Assembly (NCBI GenBank): GCA_964036665.1
Contig: OZ038529.1
Location: 3,906,001-3,970,000, forward strand
From: Gordius sp. MW1
Lineage: Eukaryota > Nematomorpha > Gordioida > Gordea > Gordiidae
Reading direction: 5' to 3'
DNA: 64,000 bases
A model generated the notes under the pieces. That model was given only the letters and a program-made list of their open reading frames with translations, was not told where the DNA came from and made no database searches. This document shows, one piece after another, positions 33,747 through 46,637 of this stretch; position 1 is the first letter of the stretch; every line of letters begins with the position of its first letter. The position numbers and the translations under genes were made by a program.

Positions 33747-36700
33747 GTAAATTCTATGCAGAATATTTGAGCCTAATTTTTATTAATGTAAAAAATTGTC
33801 GTAAATCGTATTGTGACGGCCACAAAATACGGCCACATAATTTGGCGTATTTTTCGTTAAAAAATTTGCTGAGAACTAGGGATTGCATAAAACTCGATTT
33901 TGATCAGAGACCAAAAATGCCCGGCCCGCTGCCCGCACTGCCTTAAATTTAGATTATTCAATGATATTTTTAAATAATGTATTATTCTGTTTGCGTGTTG
34001 AATCTGTCACTTTTATATTTAATTGTATAACTTTTGTTAATCCTCGTTTTCATCAAAAAATCTAAAATTAAAATAATTTTTTTACAAAATATAACTGTAT
34101 CAGTTCGAAAATTTTTAAATAACATCATTTTGGACCGGGCAGATCGGGCAGCTCTAATAAATTCGGGCTTGGCCTAGCGGACACTTAGAAAGGTTCGGGC
34201 AGGCTCGGGCGATTAGATAAGTTATAAAATCGGATTTGGTTTGGGCATTAACAAATTTGACCTAAGATGTCCATAAGACCTTAGCTATTTACATTCGAAG
34301 TTGTGACTATTTTAAAATAAATTGTTAAAGCCGATTTCTGACCTAGCGTCTCACTTCCCTTTTTGCATACAGATATAAGGTTTTAGTCGGTATTCGTTAG
34401 AATTAGCCCTCCAACTTATTTATAAAATCACCTATTTAAAAATTTAACCAAATATAATAATAAAAATTTTTGCCATTTCTATGATTATATATCAGCTAAT
34501 TATCTGAGTATATAATTTCTATTAGATTTCATTTAAAATTTTTACTTGCCCAAAATATAGCAATATCTGCTCAATCAAAAAACGAGTCAGACTCATTCCC
34601 TGGTCATAGTAACCAAGATCTAAGTAAGTTCTTTAAAAAAATTGCCTACATGTAATAATAATATAAGGTAATTTATAATTTTATATAAATTTTTTTAACA
34701 ATGTTTTAACCGTTTTTACATATCTTTTATATAAACTGAAGAGTTTTACTTAACTATTTTAGTTCATAAAAATAAGATAAGAAATTGTTCAATCAAGCGA
34801 TTTTAAGCTTTAAATATATAAAATAGCTCCTTTAAAGATTTAACGAATATTAAGACAAAATCTCTTGCTTGTCCAAGTTACTATTATAATGGTTTATTGT
34901 AATTTGAAAATAACTCTAATTAAGGAAACAACTGTTTTTCGAAAATTACATTGACGTTACATAACACAATTGTTACATCACTCCCCGCTTAACCAGCCTT
35001 AATTCTTCAATTAATCTCCGTGGTGGCTTCCATGGTCTATTTTCCCTTTTTAAGTTTCCATCATCTTTATCTTCCGGTATGTAATATCTACCGGCAATAG
35101 TTCTTCCCGTATTGACTCTACAGGTTCTTGTCTTGGTATCTCTTGATCATAAACTACCTCCTCCTCTTCCAATGATGCATCATTCACACCCGGGAAAACC
35201 GAATTTTGATCTTCAACTACCTCCTCTTCTCTTTTTCGCAATTGTTCCGCATGTTTGCGCACGACTTTATTATTACTTTCAACGCTATAGGACAATAACC
35301 CATTCCTAGCGAATACTTTTCCTTCCCGCCATCCTAGTGTCAATTCATTTTTTACCCAAACTAATTCATTTATTTTAAAGTTTCGTGGACGTGTTGTCAT
35401 ATCGTGGTGAAAAGCTTGATTCATTTTGTGTTCCATAAGGGTTTGGGGACTTAGGAGGGACCAATCAAGCATTGTCCGATTCCACCGTCCGAAAAGCATC
35501 TTGGATGGCAACCTACCTGTTGAGTTATGTTTACAAACTCTGTATGTTGATAAAATTTCATTCATCACTCATCCGGATTGTTGATGTCTTCTCTGGTGGC
35601 CAAGTAGCGGCTTTTTATTTTAATACATCTTTTTGCACAACCATTAGTCTTGGGATGGTAAGGGGGAGATCAGAATATGTATTATGTTGTAATCCTTACA
35701 GAATTGCCTAAACTCAATGGAAGTAAACTGAAGTCCATTATCGCTGACTATTTGACGTGGAACACCAAATCGAGCAAATCTTTATCAATATTTTAAAATA
35801 TGTATTCCTAAGGAGTTCCACTTCAATCCACTTTGAATAAGAGTCAATACCGACAAACCAGTAGTAAGAGTCTATCGGTTCTCCTAGATCTATATGTAGT
35901 CGTTCCCAAGGAGTGTTGGTTACGTTCTACGAATATAATGGGACTTCAGGAATATTTATGCGGTTCCTTTGACAATTACCCCAGTTCGCAATAAATTTAT
36001 TAATGTCTAGGCCCAAACCTGGCCAGTAAACATAATATCTACTAATATATTTCATTGCATTAATCCCAGGATGTCCTCTATGCCTAATATTTAATACAGA
36101 TTTACGTAGTGTCTTTAGTATGACTATTCGACCGTTCCATTGTATGATACCCTTATCCGAACATAATTCACTCTTCCTATTGAAATACGGTAATACATCT
36201 TTGCTGACGGCATTTTTGTTTAAATTCCAACTTTGATCTATATATATCAAACTTTCTTGAGGGTGGTATCACTAAGAGTTTCCTTCGCGAGTGTTTTTTC
36301 CGACACCTGTAATTCATCTAGCGTAATTGACTTTAGGCAGGCAAAAAATTTTTCGTCTTCCGATACCCCTCGTTAATTTCCGATAAAGGTAGTCGCGACA
36401 AGGCATCTGCAACGCAATTTTCTTTCCCTAGTCTATATTCTAAACTATAATCATATGCGAACAACTTCCACACCCACCTTATTAATCGATTGTTGCCAAT
36501 ATTGGACATATCCTGATATCATAGCCGCTCCAGAGGTTTGTTGCCTGTACGCAATGTAAACTTCCTTCCATATATATAGGCGTGGAATTTTTTACAGCCA
36601 AACAAAAACAACAATGCACTCGCTTCTTTGTCAATCGAGGCATAGTTTTTTTCTTGTTTTGAAAGAGTCCTTGACGCGTAAGCAATCGGTTTTTTCAACC

Positions 36701-38817
36701 TGTTGGAAAGTTGGTGCATTAAAACGGCTCCGAATCCATCATTTGAAGCGTCACAATCAAGGATTAAAGGTAAATCAATTGAATAGGGAATAACAGTGTC
36801 TTAATGAGTTAAGATTGTCTTAACTTTTTTTATATACAGCGTCTTCTAGTGGTGCCCAAGTCCACTTACACTTTGAACTCGTCAATCGATGTAGCGGAGA
36901 TCATATACTATGAAGATGGGGAGTAAACTTCTCATAGTAATTTATCAGGCCCAAAAGGCCCTTAATTGCTGTACGTTTTGCGGAATCGGTGCCTCTTGTA
37001 TTGCTCGATTTTTCTCTGGCATTGGGTGTATGCCAAATCTGTTTATACGAAATCCCAAAAAGGTCACGACTCTTCTAAGAATTCAACTTTCGCCAACCTT
37101 GCTTTTAATCCTGCATTATTCAGTTTCGATAGTACGACTGTGAAATTGCGAAAATGCTCGTCATTATTCTCACCCGTAACTATCACATCATCTATGTACA
37201 CTCCCGTCTTTTTGCAACCCTAAAGTAAGTCGTCCATATATCTCTGGAATGGTATTGGTGCTGAGGCGAGTCCAAACGGCAACCGTTTGTAGCGATAATA
37301 GCCCACATGTGTATTGATGATCAGTAAATTTTGGGATTGCTCATCCACCCTCATTTGTAGGTATGCATATCGTTTAGGTCGATCGTCGTAAGCTTTTTTC
37401 CTCCGAATAATTTTGCCACAATATCATCAAATATGGGTAAGATGTGGTGGTCTTTAAGAAGCTAAGGCTTCAATGTGACCCTAAATCCCTACAAATCCGA
37501 ATATCATCATTATTTTTTTTAACGGATACCATTGGTGTCGCCCATTCAACCCGACATTTAGACGGTTTAACCTTTTCGATTATATAGCGCTAAGAGTCTA
37601 TCTAATTCCTTTTCTATCGGGCCCCGTTATGGAAAGGGCACCCGACGGGCAGGCAGAACCTTCCCAATAGCTGGAGATCTAACGTTTATACGAACTGGAC
37701 AAGCATTTATGTCTCCCGGTCGATCATCAAAAATTCCGGCAAATTTCTTTATTAAATTATCTATTTTGCTACTCGAGTTTTGATTCAAAATAATTTCTGA
37801 TTGTTGAACCTTAGAAATTTTAACACATTTCGGAATGTATAGTCCAAATTTAATATCCAGGGTAAGCCAAATAAGGGTGCATCCGATGTTTTTGTCACGA
37901 TGACAGGTAGTAATTTGCTCTTAGGGATTAGCCCCACTTTAATGTTTGTTTCGCCGATTACATCTAATTTTTGATGGCCATACCCCGTAAAATTATGCGT
38001 TGGCCTTAATTTAGGCTTTCCTATGTGGTTTCAAATTTCCTCATTTATTACCGACACTTAAGCGCCGATGTCATATTCAAAACGGAATAGAACATCATTT
38101 AAAGTGGCTTCAATTGTTGCTCGTTTCCCATTACTTTTTTTAATGTGATCGATAGAATAATTTCACCAACCTCTTCCTCACAATCATCAAAAACTTGGTT
38201 AACCCTCTTATTCTTGCATGCCCGCGAAAAATGCCCCATCTTATTGCAATTATAACATTTTGCCGTAGCTGCAGCTCAATACGAGTGTGTGATCGGCTAC
38301 AACGAAAAAATTTAGAGGAAGTACGGTTGGAATCGGTCTGGCCCTTACTAACACCTGCACCATTACGATTATCCCTTATTCGATTTATATTCAAGGAATT
38401 AATCTCGCTCTCTGCCGTCTCCCATGCTAAAGCCATATTCAAAATATTATCAAAGTAAAGCTTCTATCTGTTTCGTCAAGCATCCTAGGATATCTACTAC
38501 GAATTTCGACCTCCAACTCCGGGAATCAAATTTCTGCTACGAATTGGTCCCGAAGACGCTCTTCAACATCATTATTAAACTGGGCCACGTGTGCAGTTTC
38601 TTTCAATTGTTTAGTAAATCCTAAAACCGACTCGCCTTCTGACCTCATAAGGCGAAGAAACTCTAATCTTGAAGCCAGTGTACTAGATCTATTTTTAAAA
38701 ATGGTCTTACATGCTCCAATGATCTTCTCCCAATCCACGTTTTCGATTTTACGGGGAAATAAGTAGTTTGTAACTTGAATCACATTCTCAATTCCAAAAT
38801 ATGCAAGGAATAATTTT

Positions 38818-41800
38818 TAATTGCTATGCAATTTATGGGCTCGTTTTTTGGTGTCCGTTGTCCGTTGTCCGTCTACCCTCCCTATCTATTTGCATTGGGT
38901 ATATTAGGTTATCGATTTTTTAAATTAATGCATGAGAAAGACGTGCCCCACCCCTCATCTCTATCTCCCTCGCTGTGTTATTTTTTAAATTAATGCATAA
39001 GAGGTGCCCCCGGGCGGGGTCGGGTTTCAATTGCTATGTTAAATTAATGCATAAGTATATCTATTCGTGGTTTCAATTGCTATGTTAAATTAATGCATAA
39101 GTATATCTATTCGTTTTTGAATTGGGTATCATTGATATTAATTGCTATAATTACCCTATGCCCTCCACTACAAGGGCCTATGCCTCTCCTGATATGGGTC
39201 CCTGTGTCCCTACAACAGCCTATGCCTCTATTAATGTGGGTTCGAACCCCGGCGAACGTTCTGAATTGCTGGTTCGATTCCCGGAGAGGGCAAAATTTTT
39301 TTTTATTTTTTAAATTAAATTAATATATTTTTCCTGTTACTACCATTGATAATATGACTTTTTGGCCGTCCCCTTGTTCTATTATTGTTTCATTTTATTA
39401 TATAATAAACATAAATAAAAGTTGTTTACTTTTAATTGCTATGCAATTTAACTAGTTTTTGGGTTAGAATCCCGGAATTTTTTTGACTCTTATGATTGTT
39501 CTTGTTACTATCATTTATAATAAGACTTTTTGGCAGTCCGCTGGCTGCTGACCAATGAAAATAATGACCATTGGCCAAAATGTGAATCCGAGTTTATTTT
39601 TTCGTTTTTTTGACTATTATGATTGTTCCTGTTACTACCATTGCTATTATGACTTTTTGGCCGTCCGCTGGCTCCTGACCGATGGAAAAATGACCATTGG
39701 CCAAAATGTGAATCGAAATTATTTTTTTCGTTTTTTTTGACTATTATGATTGTTCCTGTTCCTACCATTGCTATTATGACTTTTTGGCCGTCCGCTGGCT
39801 GCTGACCAATGGAATAAAATGACCATTGGCCAAAATGTGATTCGATATTTTTTTTTTCGTTTTTTTTTTGACTATTATGAATTTATATCCACTTTTACCG
39901 TGTCCTGGCTGCTGACCAATGGAAAAAAATGACCATTGGCCAAAATGTGACTCGAAAATTTTTTTTTCGTTTTTTTACTCTTATGAATTTATATCCACTT
40001 TTACCGTGTGCTGGCTGCTGACCAATGGAAAAAATGACCATTGGCCAAAGTGAGCATCAATTTTTTCTTTCCGTTTTTTTTGGCTATCATTGACTTATAG
40101 AGTATCTGTTGGTACTGACCAATGGAGAAAAAATGACCATTGGCCAAATTTTTGATTTTTTTAATTTAAAATTGTTCAAATTCAACAAAAAATTTCTCCC
40201 AACAATTCTGCAAATTCTTAACATTGTGATGTTTTATAATATAATGTTTGTTAGACCCATAATCACTAAAGGCCGTAAAAACTAATGTAATACGCAACTA
40301 GATGCAAACACTAAATCTAACCCTAACCCTTGCCTATATTACATTTTACCTATATTACATTTTGCCTATAAATGGAAAATTTGTATAAATAATTAATTAA
40401 TCATTAGGCATTTAATACCCCCCTATATTTTTATAGCTATAGAAATTATAACAATTAGTTAACTCCATGATTTACTACGCTACAGATTGTGTGGTAAATT
40501 AGTGAGTCTGCTGCCAAAAAAAGACACAACCCTCCTAACCTAAAATGTTTAACCTAATTTCATATAAAAATAAAATAAAGATGCCCTATCTTACCTTATC
40601 CTTCCACCGCTGAGTTGGTATTATTAGGGGGCGGGAGTGGAGGAGATTATCCCTCAACCCCTTTTTATTATTATTGATTATTATATGCGTTTAGTTTTAA
40701 CGGAGGGAAGGGGGGGGGGTAGTGTGAGCGTTTAGTTTTGGGCGAGAGTGGAGGAGATCATCCCTCAACCCCTTTTTATTATTATTGATTATTATATGCG
40801 TTTAGTTTTAACGGAGGGAAGGGGGGGGGGGGTACTGTGAGCGTTTAGTTTTAACGGAATAAGTATTTAAAATAAAATACTATTTTATTAAAACCACTTT
40901 TTCACCAATACCCACATATGCTATAGTATGAACGTTGAAGCTCAATAAATAATAATAACTTTCTGATGGAATCGTTCTTTCTAAATCTCGCACAATAACT
41001 CGAGGCCGGTTAATTGAAAGATAGAAATTAATATAATAGGGTCTAGAAATAGTATGGTAGTTCTATGCATTCGTCAAATCATTAATAGGACTAGGATTTA
41101 ACTTGATTAAAAGAAGGAAAACTTTTATATAATCTAGTCGTTAAATGCTTTAAACTGCTGATACTTTTTTTTTCTAATCCTTTAATTTAAATGTGCGCGT
41201 TGGAAATCTAAGTATTAAATTCGCCACTTTTTTATACTCTATATAAATCTTAAATCACATTGTTATAAATTAAATAGAATATTATTAATTACAAAGAAAC
41301 CCGAAGGCGTTAGCGCTTCATCTTATGTGTGGTTATGTTCCGACCCCAAAAAGCTTAAATTCAACATACCTATACTGGGGCAACCAAAAATTTGTGTGTT
41401 TTATATTGACTTTTTTTATTATTTTAAACTTGCTATGTAGAATTGCGTTTTGTGACCATATAAATGTAACATTTTTATGTTATATTATTTTTAGATACAT
41501 TAGAAAATCAAATGTGGAAGGCAGCCACGAAAAATTTAATACAATAATAACTATTATTTAATTTATATACGTACGATAAAAATTGTTATTGCAAATTGAA
41601 ATTTTAATTAAAAATTTAACGTTTTCCGGTTATGGAATAAATTATGCCCAGAATGTTTTAGTATGTGAAAGTCTATATATCTAATCTTAGAAATCAACAA
41701 GTTGTGCAAGATTAAAATTAATTTTAGAATGATGTTTAACCTAATTTCATTTATTAAAAAATAATAAAGATGATATTTATATACTTTATCCAGCCGACAT

Positions 41801-42126
41801 TTATACACTTAACTCATTTATATTTTCCCGCTTCGTCAAATTGTAAATCATCTTAAAAAAATTTTACGTTTTTTTTGGCTAACATTGATAATTACCCTAT
41901 GCCCGTCAGTCCAATTCTTTTGCATTTAATACCCCCCTATAGGCATTTTCGCCCCTTCTCACCTTTCTCGCCCATAAATTGCATAGCAAATAAGCTACAT
42001 TTATACGTAGAATAGATGAGTCGTCCCCTCTTCCCTTCCCCCCCCCCCTTCCCCCCCCCCCTTCCCTTCCCCCCTTCCCCCCTTCCCTTCTCCCCTCCCC
42101 CTTCCCACGAGGGCCGAAGGCCCGAG
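38818..42126 (+). mobile_element. Helentron-like non-autonomous element (copy 4), complete, 3.3 kb
   Basis: Inserted into gag of gypsy B; copy C has the uninterrupted CAATTTTTTGTATATCTG (59190-59215). The 5' end is TTAATTGCTATGCAATTTAT; the 3' side has CCCATAAATTGCATAGCAAA at 41971 and ends with the hairpin GAGGGCCGAAGGCCCGAG at 42126. The T-run target without clear duplication fits T-T insertion as described for Helentrons. The interior has short tandem repeats (39018-39118), a tRNA-like segment GGTTCGATTCCCGGAGAGGG (39272-39291), the hairpin-module array (39340-40160, inverted relative to 1020-2240), a duplicated GGGAGTGGAGGAGAT block (40628 and 40742), and 900 bp of unrecognised sequence (41000-41900). 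Confidence 0.75.
39340..40160. repeat. Tandem hairpin-module array in Helentron-like copy 4
   Basis: About six to seven units of roughly 110-130 bp, each with GCTGCTGACCAATGG, an A-rich loop, and CCATTGGCCAAAATGTGA. It is the reverse complement of the array at 1020-2240. The unit count differs between copies, indicating expansion and contraction. Confidence 0.8.
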
Positions 42127-42368
42127 TCTTTGTATATCTGTTTCAATTCATCTCCCGTTGCGCATTTTCCTTTAGCTCTTAGAATATATTTTACATTCTC
42201 GAAATATTCTTCGATCGGAATATCTTGGGAATATGGTTGCAGTATAATTTTTGAAATGTCCACTTCGTTTCCCATAGAATTTTCTGTCTTTATTGTAGAT
42301 TCCATCTTCGTCACCAGATATAATGGTCACAATTGTCACAACTATAAATTTAAATTTTATAGTATAAC

Positions 42369-42570
42369 TAGTACTGTAAAAACGGGTGGGTTTTGTTTGG
42401 TCGACCTTTGGTTTTAGTCGACTAAACAAAACAAGACCATCGGTTTTTTGGTCTGTTTTTCTTCGTCGGCCTCTAGATTTAGTCTAGATTGAAAAACAGA
42501 CTAGAACCGATCATTGGTGATAGATGAACCAATGCTCGACCAAACAAAACTTAGCCGTTTTACATCACTA
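42369..42570. mobile_element. hAT-type MITE (GTAAAAACGG family), unit 2
   Basis: Same ends and position relative to the gypsy element as at 30279-30479. Orthologous through unit duplication. Confidence 0.7.
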
Positions 42571-43671
42571 ATGTAAACTGAAAAGTCGTAATTGTATGTT
42601 TAAGTAAGTATAAATTAGTGTTAAATTATATAATTAAAAAAAGTTAAAGCAAACTTGTTATTTATTTATAGAAAAAGGTAAAAAACAAATTACACCAGGC
42701 ACATATTTTAGTTACCAAAATTAAGTAATTATGCATGCATAGACTTCAGTTATAGAAAGTCTAATGTTAAAACGTAAAGAACTAAGGATATATTTTGATT
42801 TACTTTATATTGATGAAGAGAAATAAATGTTTAAAATACTAAAGAAAAGATAGACATTGAAAAAAGTGGATTTTTGCTCTAATACGCAAAGCCAAAGCTT
42901 TAAAATAGTATTTTCTAATATTCTCCTAATAGCTATAAATTTAAAATAGGTTTTTAAAATTTTTATCTATACTAGATTTAATTAATGTTATTAAAAAATT
43001 TTATTTGCCTCTAAGTTTAACAAGTAGTGAAATTTAATTCGCATCCAAATCTCCAACAGTTATGTAAATTTGAAAGAGCACTATATTAAAACTAGTTTAG
43101 ATACTATTAATATCAAAGTTAAATTTTTGTATTATAAATGTCTAAAAATAAGAATAATTTTAAATACTTATTTGTAATAATTAGTATAATTTTAGATCAC
43201 AACCCGAAAACTACTACGAGATGTATTCAAAAAATCTTTTGATTTTTAAAAACTAGCATCAAAATTTCTAAAAAGTGTAAATACTATTTGGCGACTTTAT
43301 TTCTTTCACAATATTATACTATACCGTTTGTGTGCAAACCCCAAGGTGACCGACCCAACCTAAAGGATGGTGGGATTCCTTCCAAACTAAGGTTTTGGGC
43401 TAGAGTTAAAATATAGCCCAAAAATTTAGGCTCATGTTTTAAAATAACCGTAGGTGTTTGAAAAAACCTAAGCCAAACCTAAAAAGGTTTAGGTTTAGGC
43501 TTTTTAAAAATCCGACGTTTAAAAAAAGCCTTAATTCGAAACCGGGGCAAGGTTTTGGAATACCCCTGGTTTTCCCACCACTAGTATTTAAGTTAACATT
43601 AATAATTTGTTTAAAATCCAATCTAAAAAATTAATAAAATAATTGTACTTTAATAGAATTAAAATCAGTGC

Positions 43672-43812
43672 GTAGCCAGGGGTGGCAGGGAAGGGCGACT
43701 GTCCCCTCTAAATTCAAAAAAATCGTAAAAATTTAATATAACTATAGTTAAAATTTCACTCTTCCCTAAATTATAGTTGTCCCCCTTAAATTCTAATGCT
43801 GGCTACGCCCAT
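43672..43812. mobile_element. MITE of the CATGGGCGTAGCC family, unit 2/3 junction
   Basis: Orthologous to 33382-33531, with GCGTAGCCAGGGGTGGCAGG at the left and CTGGCTACGCCCATG at the right. Confidence 0.75.
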
Positions 43813-43951
43813 GCTCCTATTTGTCTAAAATGAAGCTGCCCCTTCCACCCTAGACAAATATAAAGTTACCCCTTTGCCTAACTAAATACACATTTTATAA
43901 TTTATTAAATGTATATCTCAATTTATTAATGGACAAAAATTAATTTTGTAG

Positions 43952-44032
43952 ATGGTACAACTACGAATACTACTGGATCGTCAACCTCTCCTTTACATTA
44001 TTTCATAAATACTACAAATACCAATTTATCAG
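43952..44032 (+). CDS. 81-nt symmetric exon, copy 2 (unit 3)
   Basis: Acceptor ATTTTGTAG, donor CAG|GTAGAT, phase 1-1. Encodes GTTTNTTGSSTSPLHY then FINTTNTNLS. It differs from copy 1 by Ala to Ser and Leu to Phe plus a few silent changes. All three sequons are kept. Readthrough past the donor meets a stop (TAG at 44054) sooner than in copy 1. Confidence 0.5.
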
Positions 44033-44770
44033 GTAGATTCTATGCAGAATATTAGAGCCTAATTTTTATTAATGTAAATAATTGTATTAAATCGTATTGT
44101 AACGGCCACAAAATGCTGCCACATAATTTGGCGTATTTTTCGTTAAAAACTTTCCTGATTACTTGGGATTGCATAAATCTCAATTTTAATCAGAGACCAA
44201 AAATGCCTGCCCGCTGCCCGAACCTGCCCGCACTGCCATAAATTTAGATTATGGGGCTCAATGATATTTTCAAAGAATGTATTATTCTGTTTTCGTGTTG
44301 AATCTGTCACTTTTATATTTGATTGTATAACTTTTGTTAATCCTCGTTTTCATCAAAAAAAAATCAAAAATTAAAATAATTTTTTTGCAAAATATAACTG
44401 TATCAGTTCGAAAAATCTTAAAAAACATCATTTTGGACCGGGCAGATTGGGCAGTTCTGAGAAATTCGGGCTTGGCCTAGCGGACACTTAGAAAGGTTCT
44501 CACAGGCTCGGGTGGTTAGATATGTTATAAAATCGTCTTGGGTTTGGGCATTTTAACAAATTTGATCTAAGATGTCCATAAGACCTTAGCTAATTTACAT
44601 TCGAATTTGTCACTATTTTAAAATAGATTGCTAAAGCCGATTTCTAACCTCGTGTCATCACTTCCCTTTTTGCATACAGATCTATGGTTTTAGTCGTTCG
44701 ATAGAATTACCTCCTCCAACTTATTTATAAAATCACCTATTTAAAAATTTAAGCAAATATAATAATAAAA

Positions 44771-45991
44771 CTCGGGCCTTCGGCCCTCGGGGGAAGGGGG
44801 AGGAGGGAAAAAAGGGGGGAGGGGGGGAAGGGAAGGGGGAACGAAACTCATCTATACTCCGTATAAACGTAGCATATTTGCTATGCAATTTATGGGCGAG
44901 AAAGGTGGGAAGGGGCGAGAATCCCTATAGTGGGGTATTAAATGCTAAAATGATTAATTATTTTTACAAATATTCCATTTAATTAAAAAAAAATTTGCCC
45001 TCTGGGATTCGAACCCATATTAATAGAGGCTAGGCTTTTGTAGGGGCACAGGGAACCATATAAGTAGAGGCATAGGGCCTTGTAGGGGAGAGAGGGTAAT
45101 TATCAATGTTAACCTAATATACGAATTCAAAAACGAAAATATTGGTAAGTAGCCAGCGGAAGGTCAAAAAGTAATATAATCTATGGTATTAACAAGAACA
45201 ATAAATATTAAATTTAATTTAAAAATTAATTCGTACTCTCCCGGGATCTCGAACGACCTGTTTACAAGCCGTTCGCTCTAACCACTCACACCATGCTGGT
45301 ATAAAAATCGTAGAAGTTTTTATGTTATTTATATAGATAATGAAATAATAAAGTTGTGTTTTATGTTTATATAAAATAAAATGAAACAATAATAGAAAAT
45401 CAATATATTATATATAATTTAACAAAAATAAATTATCAATGTTAACCAATTCAAAAACGAAAAAAAAAATTTCGATTTATTTGAGCAATGGTCATTTTTT
45501 CATTGGTCAGTAGCCAGGACACGGTTAAAAAGTCATATTATCAATGGTATTCAAAAACAATATATTAATTTCATTTAAATAAAAATAAAAATTTTGCCCT
45601 CTCCGGGATTTGAACTCACATTAGTTAAGGCATAGGCTTTTGTAGGGGCACAGGGATATCAGTAGACGCCTAGGCCCTTGTAGGAATGGGCATAGGGTAA
45701 TTATCAATGTTAACCTAATATACCCAATTCAAAAATGAAAAAATAAAATTTCGTTTTATTTGGCCAATGGTCATTTGTTTCATTGGTCAGTAGCCAGCGG
45801 ACGGTAAAAAATTCATATTATCAATGGTATTAACAAGAACAAATTATCAATTTAATTTAAAAAAAAATTCGTCCTCTCCTGGGCTTGAACCCGAACCTCC
45901 AGGTCACAAAGCTGGCGCCAATAACGTGAAGGCTAACGGACGGACGGACAACGGACACCAAAAAACGAGCCCATAAATTGCATAGCAATTA
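44771..45991 (-). mobile_element. Helentron-like non-autonomous element (copy 5), complete, 1.2 kb
   Basis: Begins CTCGGGCCTTCGGCCCTCG and ends CATAAATTGCATAGCAATT. The subterminal inverted partner TTGCTATGCAATTTATGGG is at 44878-44896. Unit 2 has the uninterrupted target AATAATAAAAATTTTTGCC (34456-34474), so both boundaries are fixed. The core has hairpin modules and a tRNA-like segment. Confidence 0.8.
45236..45302 (-). repeat. tRNA-Thr-like segment inside Helentron-like copy 5
   Basis: The minus strand shows GTGAGTGGTTAGAGCG (A-box-like), GGCTTGTAAACAGG (anticodon loop CTTGTAA, anticodon TGT) and GTTCGAGATCCCGGG (B-box-like). The acceptor stem is not convincing and the variable region is altered, so this is a tRNA-derived module, not a functional tRNA gene. 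Confidence 0.5.
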
Positions 45992-46416
45992 AAATTTTTG
46001 CCATTTCTATGATTATATATCAGCTAATTATCTGAGTACATAATTTCTATTAGATTTCATATATTTACTTGCCCAAAATTAGCAATATCTGCTCAATCAA
46101 AAAACGTGTCAGACTCATTTCCTGGTCATAGTAACCAAGATTTAAGTATGTTCTTTAAAAAAATTGCCTACATGTAATAATAATATAAGGTAATTTAAAA
46201 ATTAAAAAAATTAATATAATGTTTTTACTTATCTTTTAAACTGAAAAATTTTACTTAAATATATTAGTTCATAAAAATAAGATATGAACTTGTTCAATCA
46301 ATCGATTTTAAGCTTTAAATATATAAAATAGGTCCTTTAACGTTAGATTTAAAGAATATTAAGATAAAATCTCATGCTTCTTCAAGTTACTATAAATTTA
46401 AATTTTATAGTATAAC

Positions 46417-46622
46417 TAGTACTGTAAAAACGGGTAGGTTTTGTTAAGTCGACCTTTGGTTTTAGTCGACTAAACTACATAAGACCATCGGTTTTTTGGT
46501 CTGTTTTTCTTAGTCGGGCTGGCTCTAGATTTAGTCTAGATTGAAAAACAGACAATAACCGACCATTGGCAATCAATGAACCAATGCTCGACCAAACAAA
46601 ACTTAGCTGTTTTACATCATTA
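46417..46622. mobile_element. hAT-type MITE (GTAAAAACGG family), unit 3
   Basis: Orthologous to the copies in units 1, 2 and 5, here lying only 25 bp from the gypsy empty site. Confidence 0.7.
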
Positions 46623-46637
46623 ATGTAAACTGAAAAG

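Larger units (their letters stand above)
34884..42340 (-). mobile_element. Ty3/gypsy retrotransposon, copy B, split by a Helentron-like element
   Basis: Same ACTA flanks (34880-34883 and 42341-42344), same shortened 5' LTR and same gene order as copy A. Coding pieces on the minus strand: integrase C-terminal region 35050-35568 (the longest intact piece, 172 codons), integrase zinc region 35927-36250, RNase H 36482-36760, RT 36910-37560 (YIDD in place of YLDD near 37186-37200), protease near 38060 (DTGA changed to DIGA followed by a stop), zinc knuckle about 38200-38320, gag 38526-38810 and 42130-42316. Confidence 0.85.
33666..43951. repeat. Tandem unit 2 (most complete, about 10.3 kb)
   Basis: Contains exon copy 1, the GC-rich GGGCAG block (34135), gypsy copy B split by a 3.3-kb Helentron-like insertion, the GTAAAAACGG MITE (42369-42570), the AT-rich spacer without the hAT or solo LTR of unit 1, and the CATGGGCGTAGCC-type MITE (43672-43812). 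Without the Helentron-like insertion it is about 7 kb. Confidence 0.8.

Noticed and set aside
33747-33946. Coding continuation of the 81-nt exon past its donor
   Set aside because: Open in units 2 and partly 5 but stopped early in unit 3 and disrupted by a deletion in unit 4, unlike the 81 nt themselves.
39235-39295. Functional tRNA genes
   Set aside because: Only B-box-like ends are seen; no complete cloverleaf with acceptor stem.
41325-41561. 78-codon frame inside the Helentron-like element
   Set aside because: No recognisable domain, no splice or start context, and typical of chance frames in AT-rich DNA.
42016-42417. 133-codon frame with a proline/serine-rich start
   Set aside because: It arises from C-rich low-complexity sequence at a Helentron-like end running antisense into gag.
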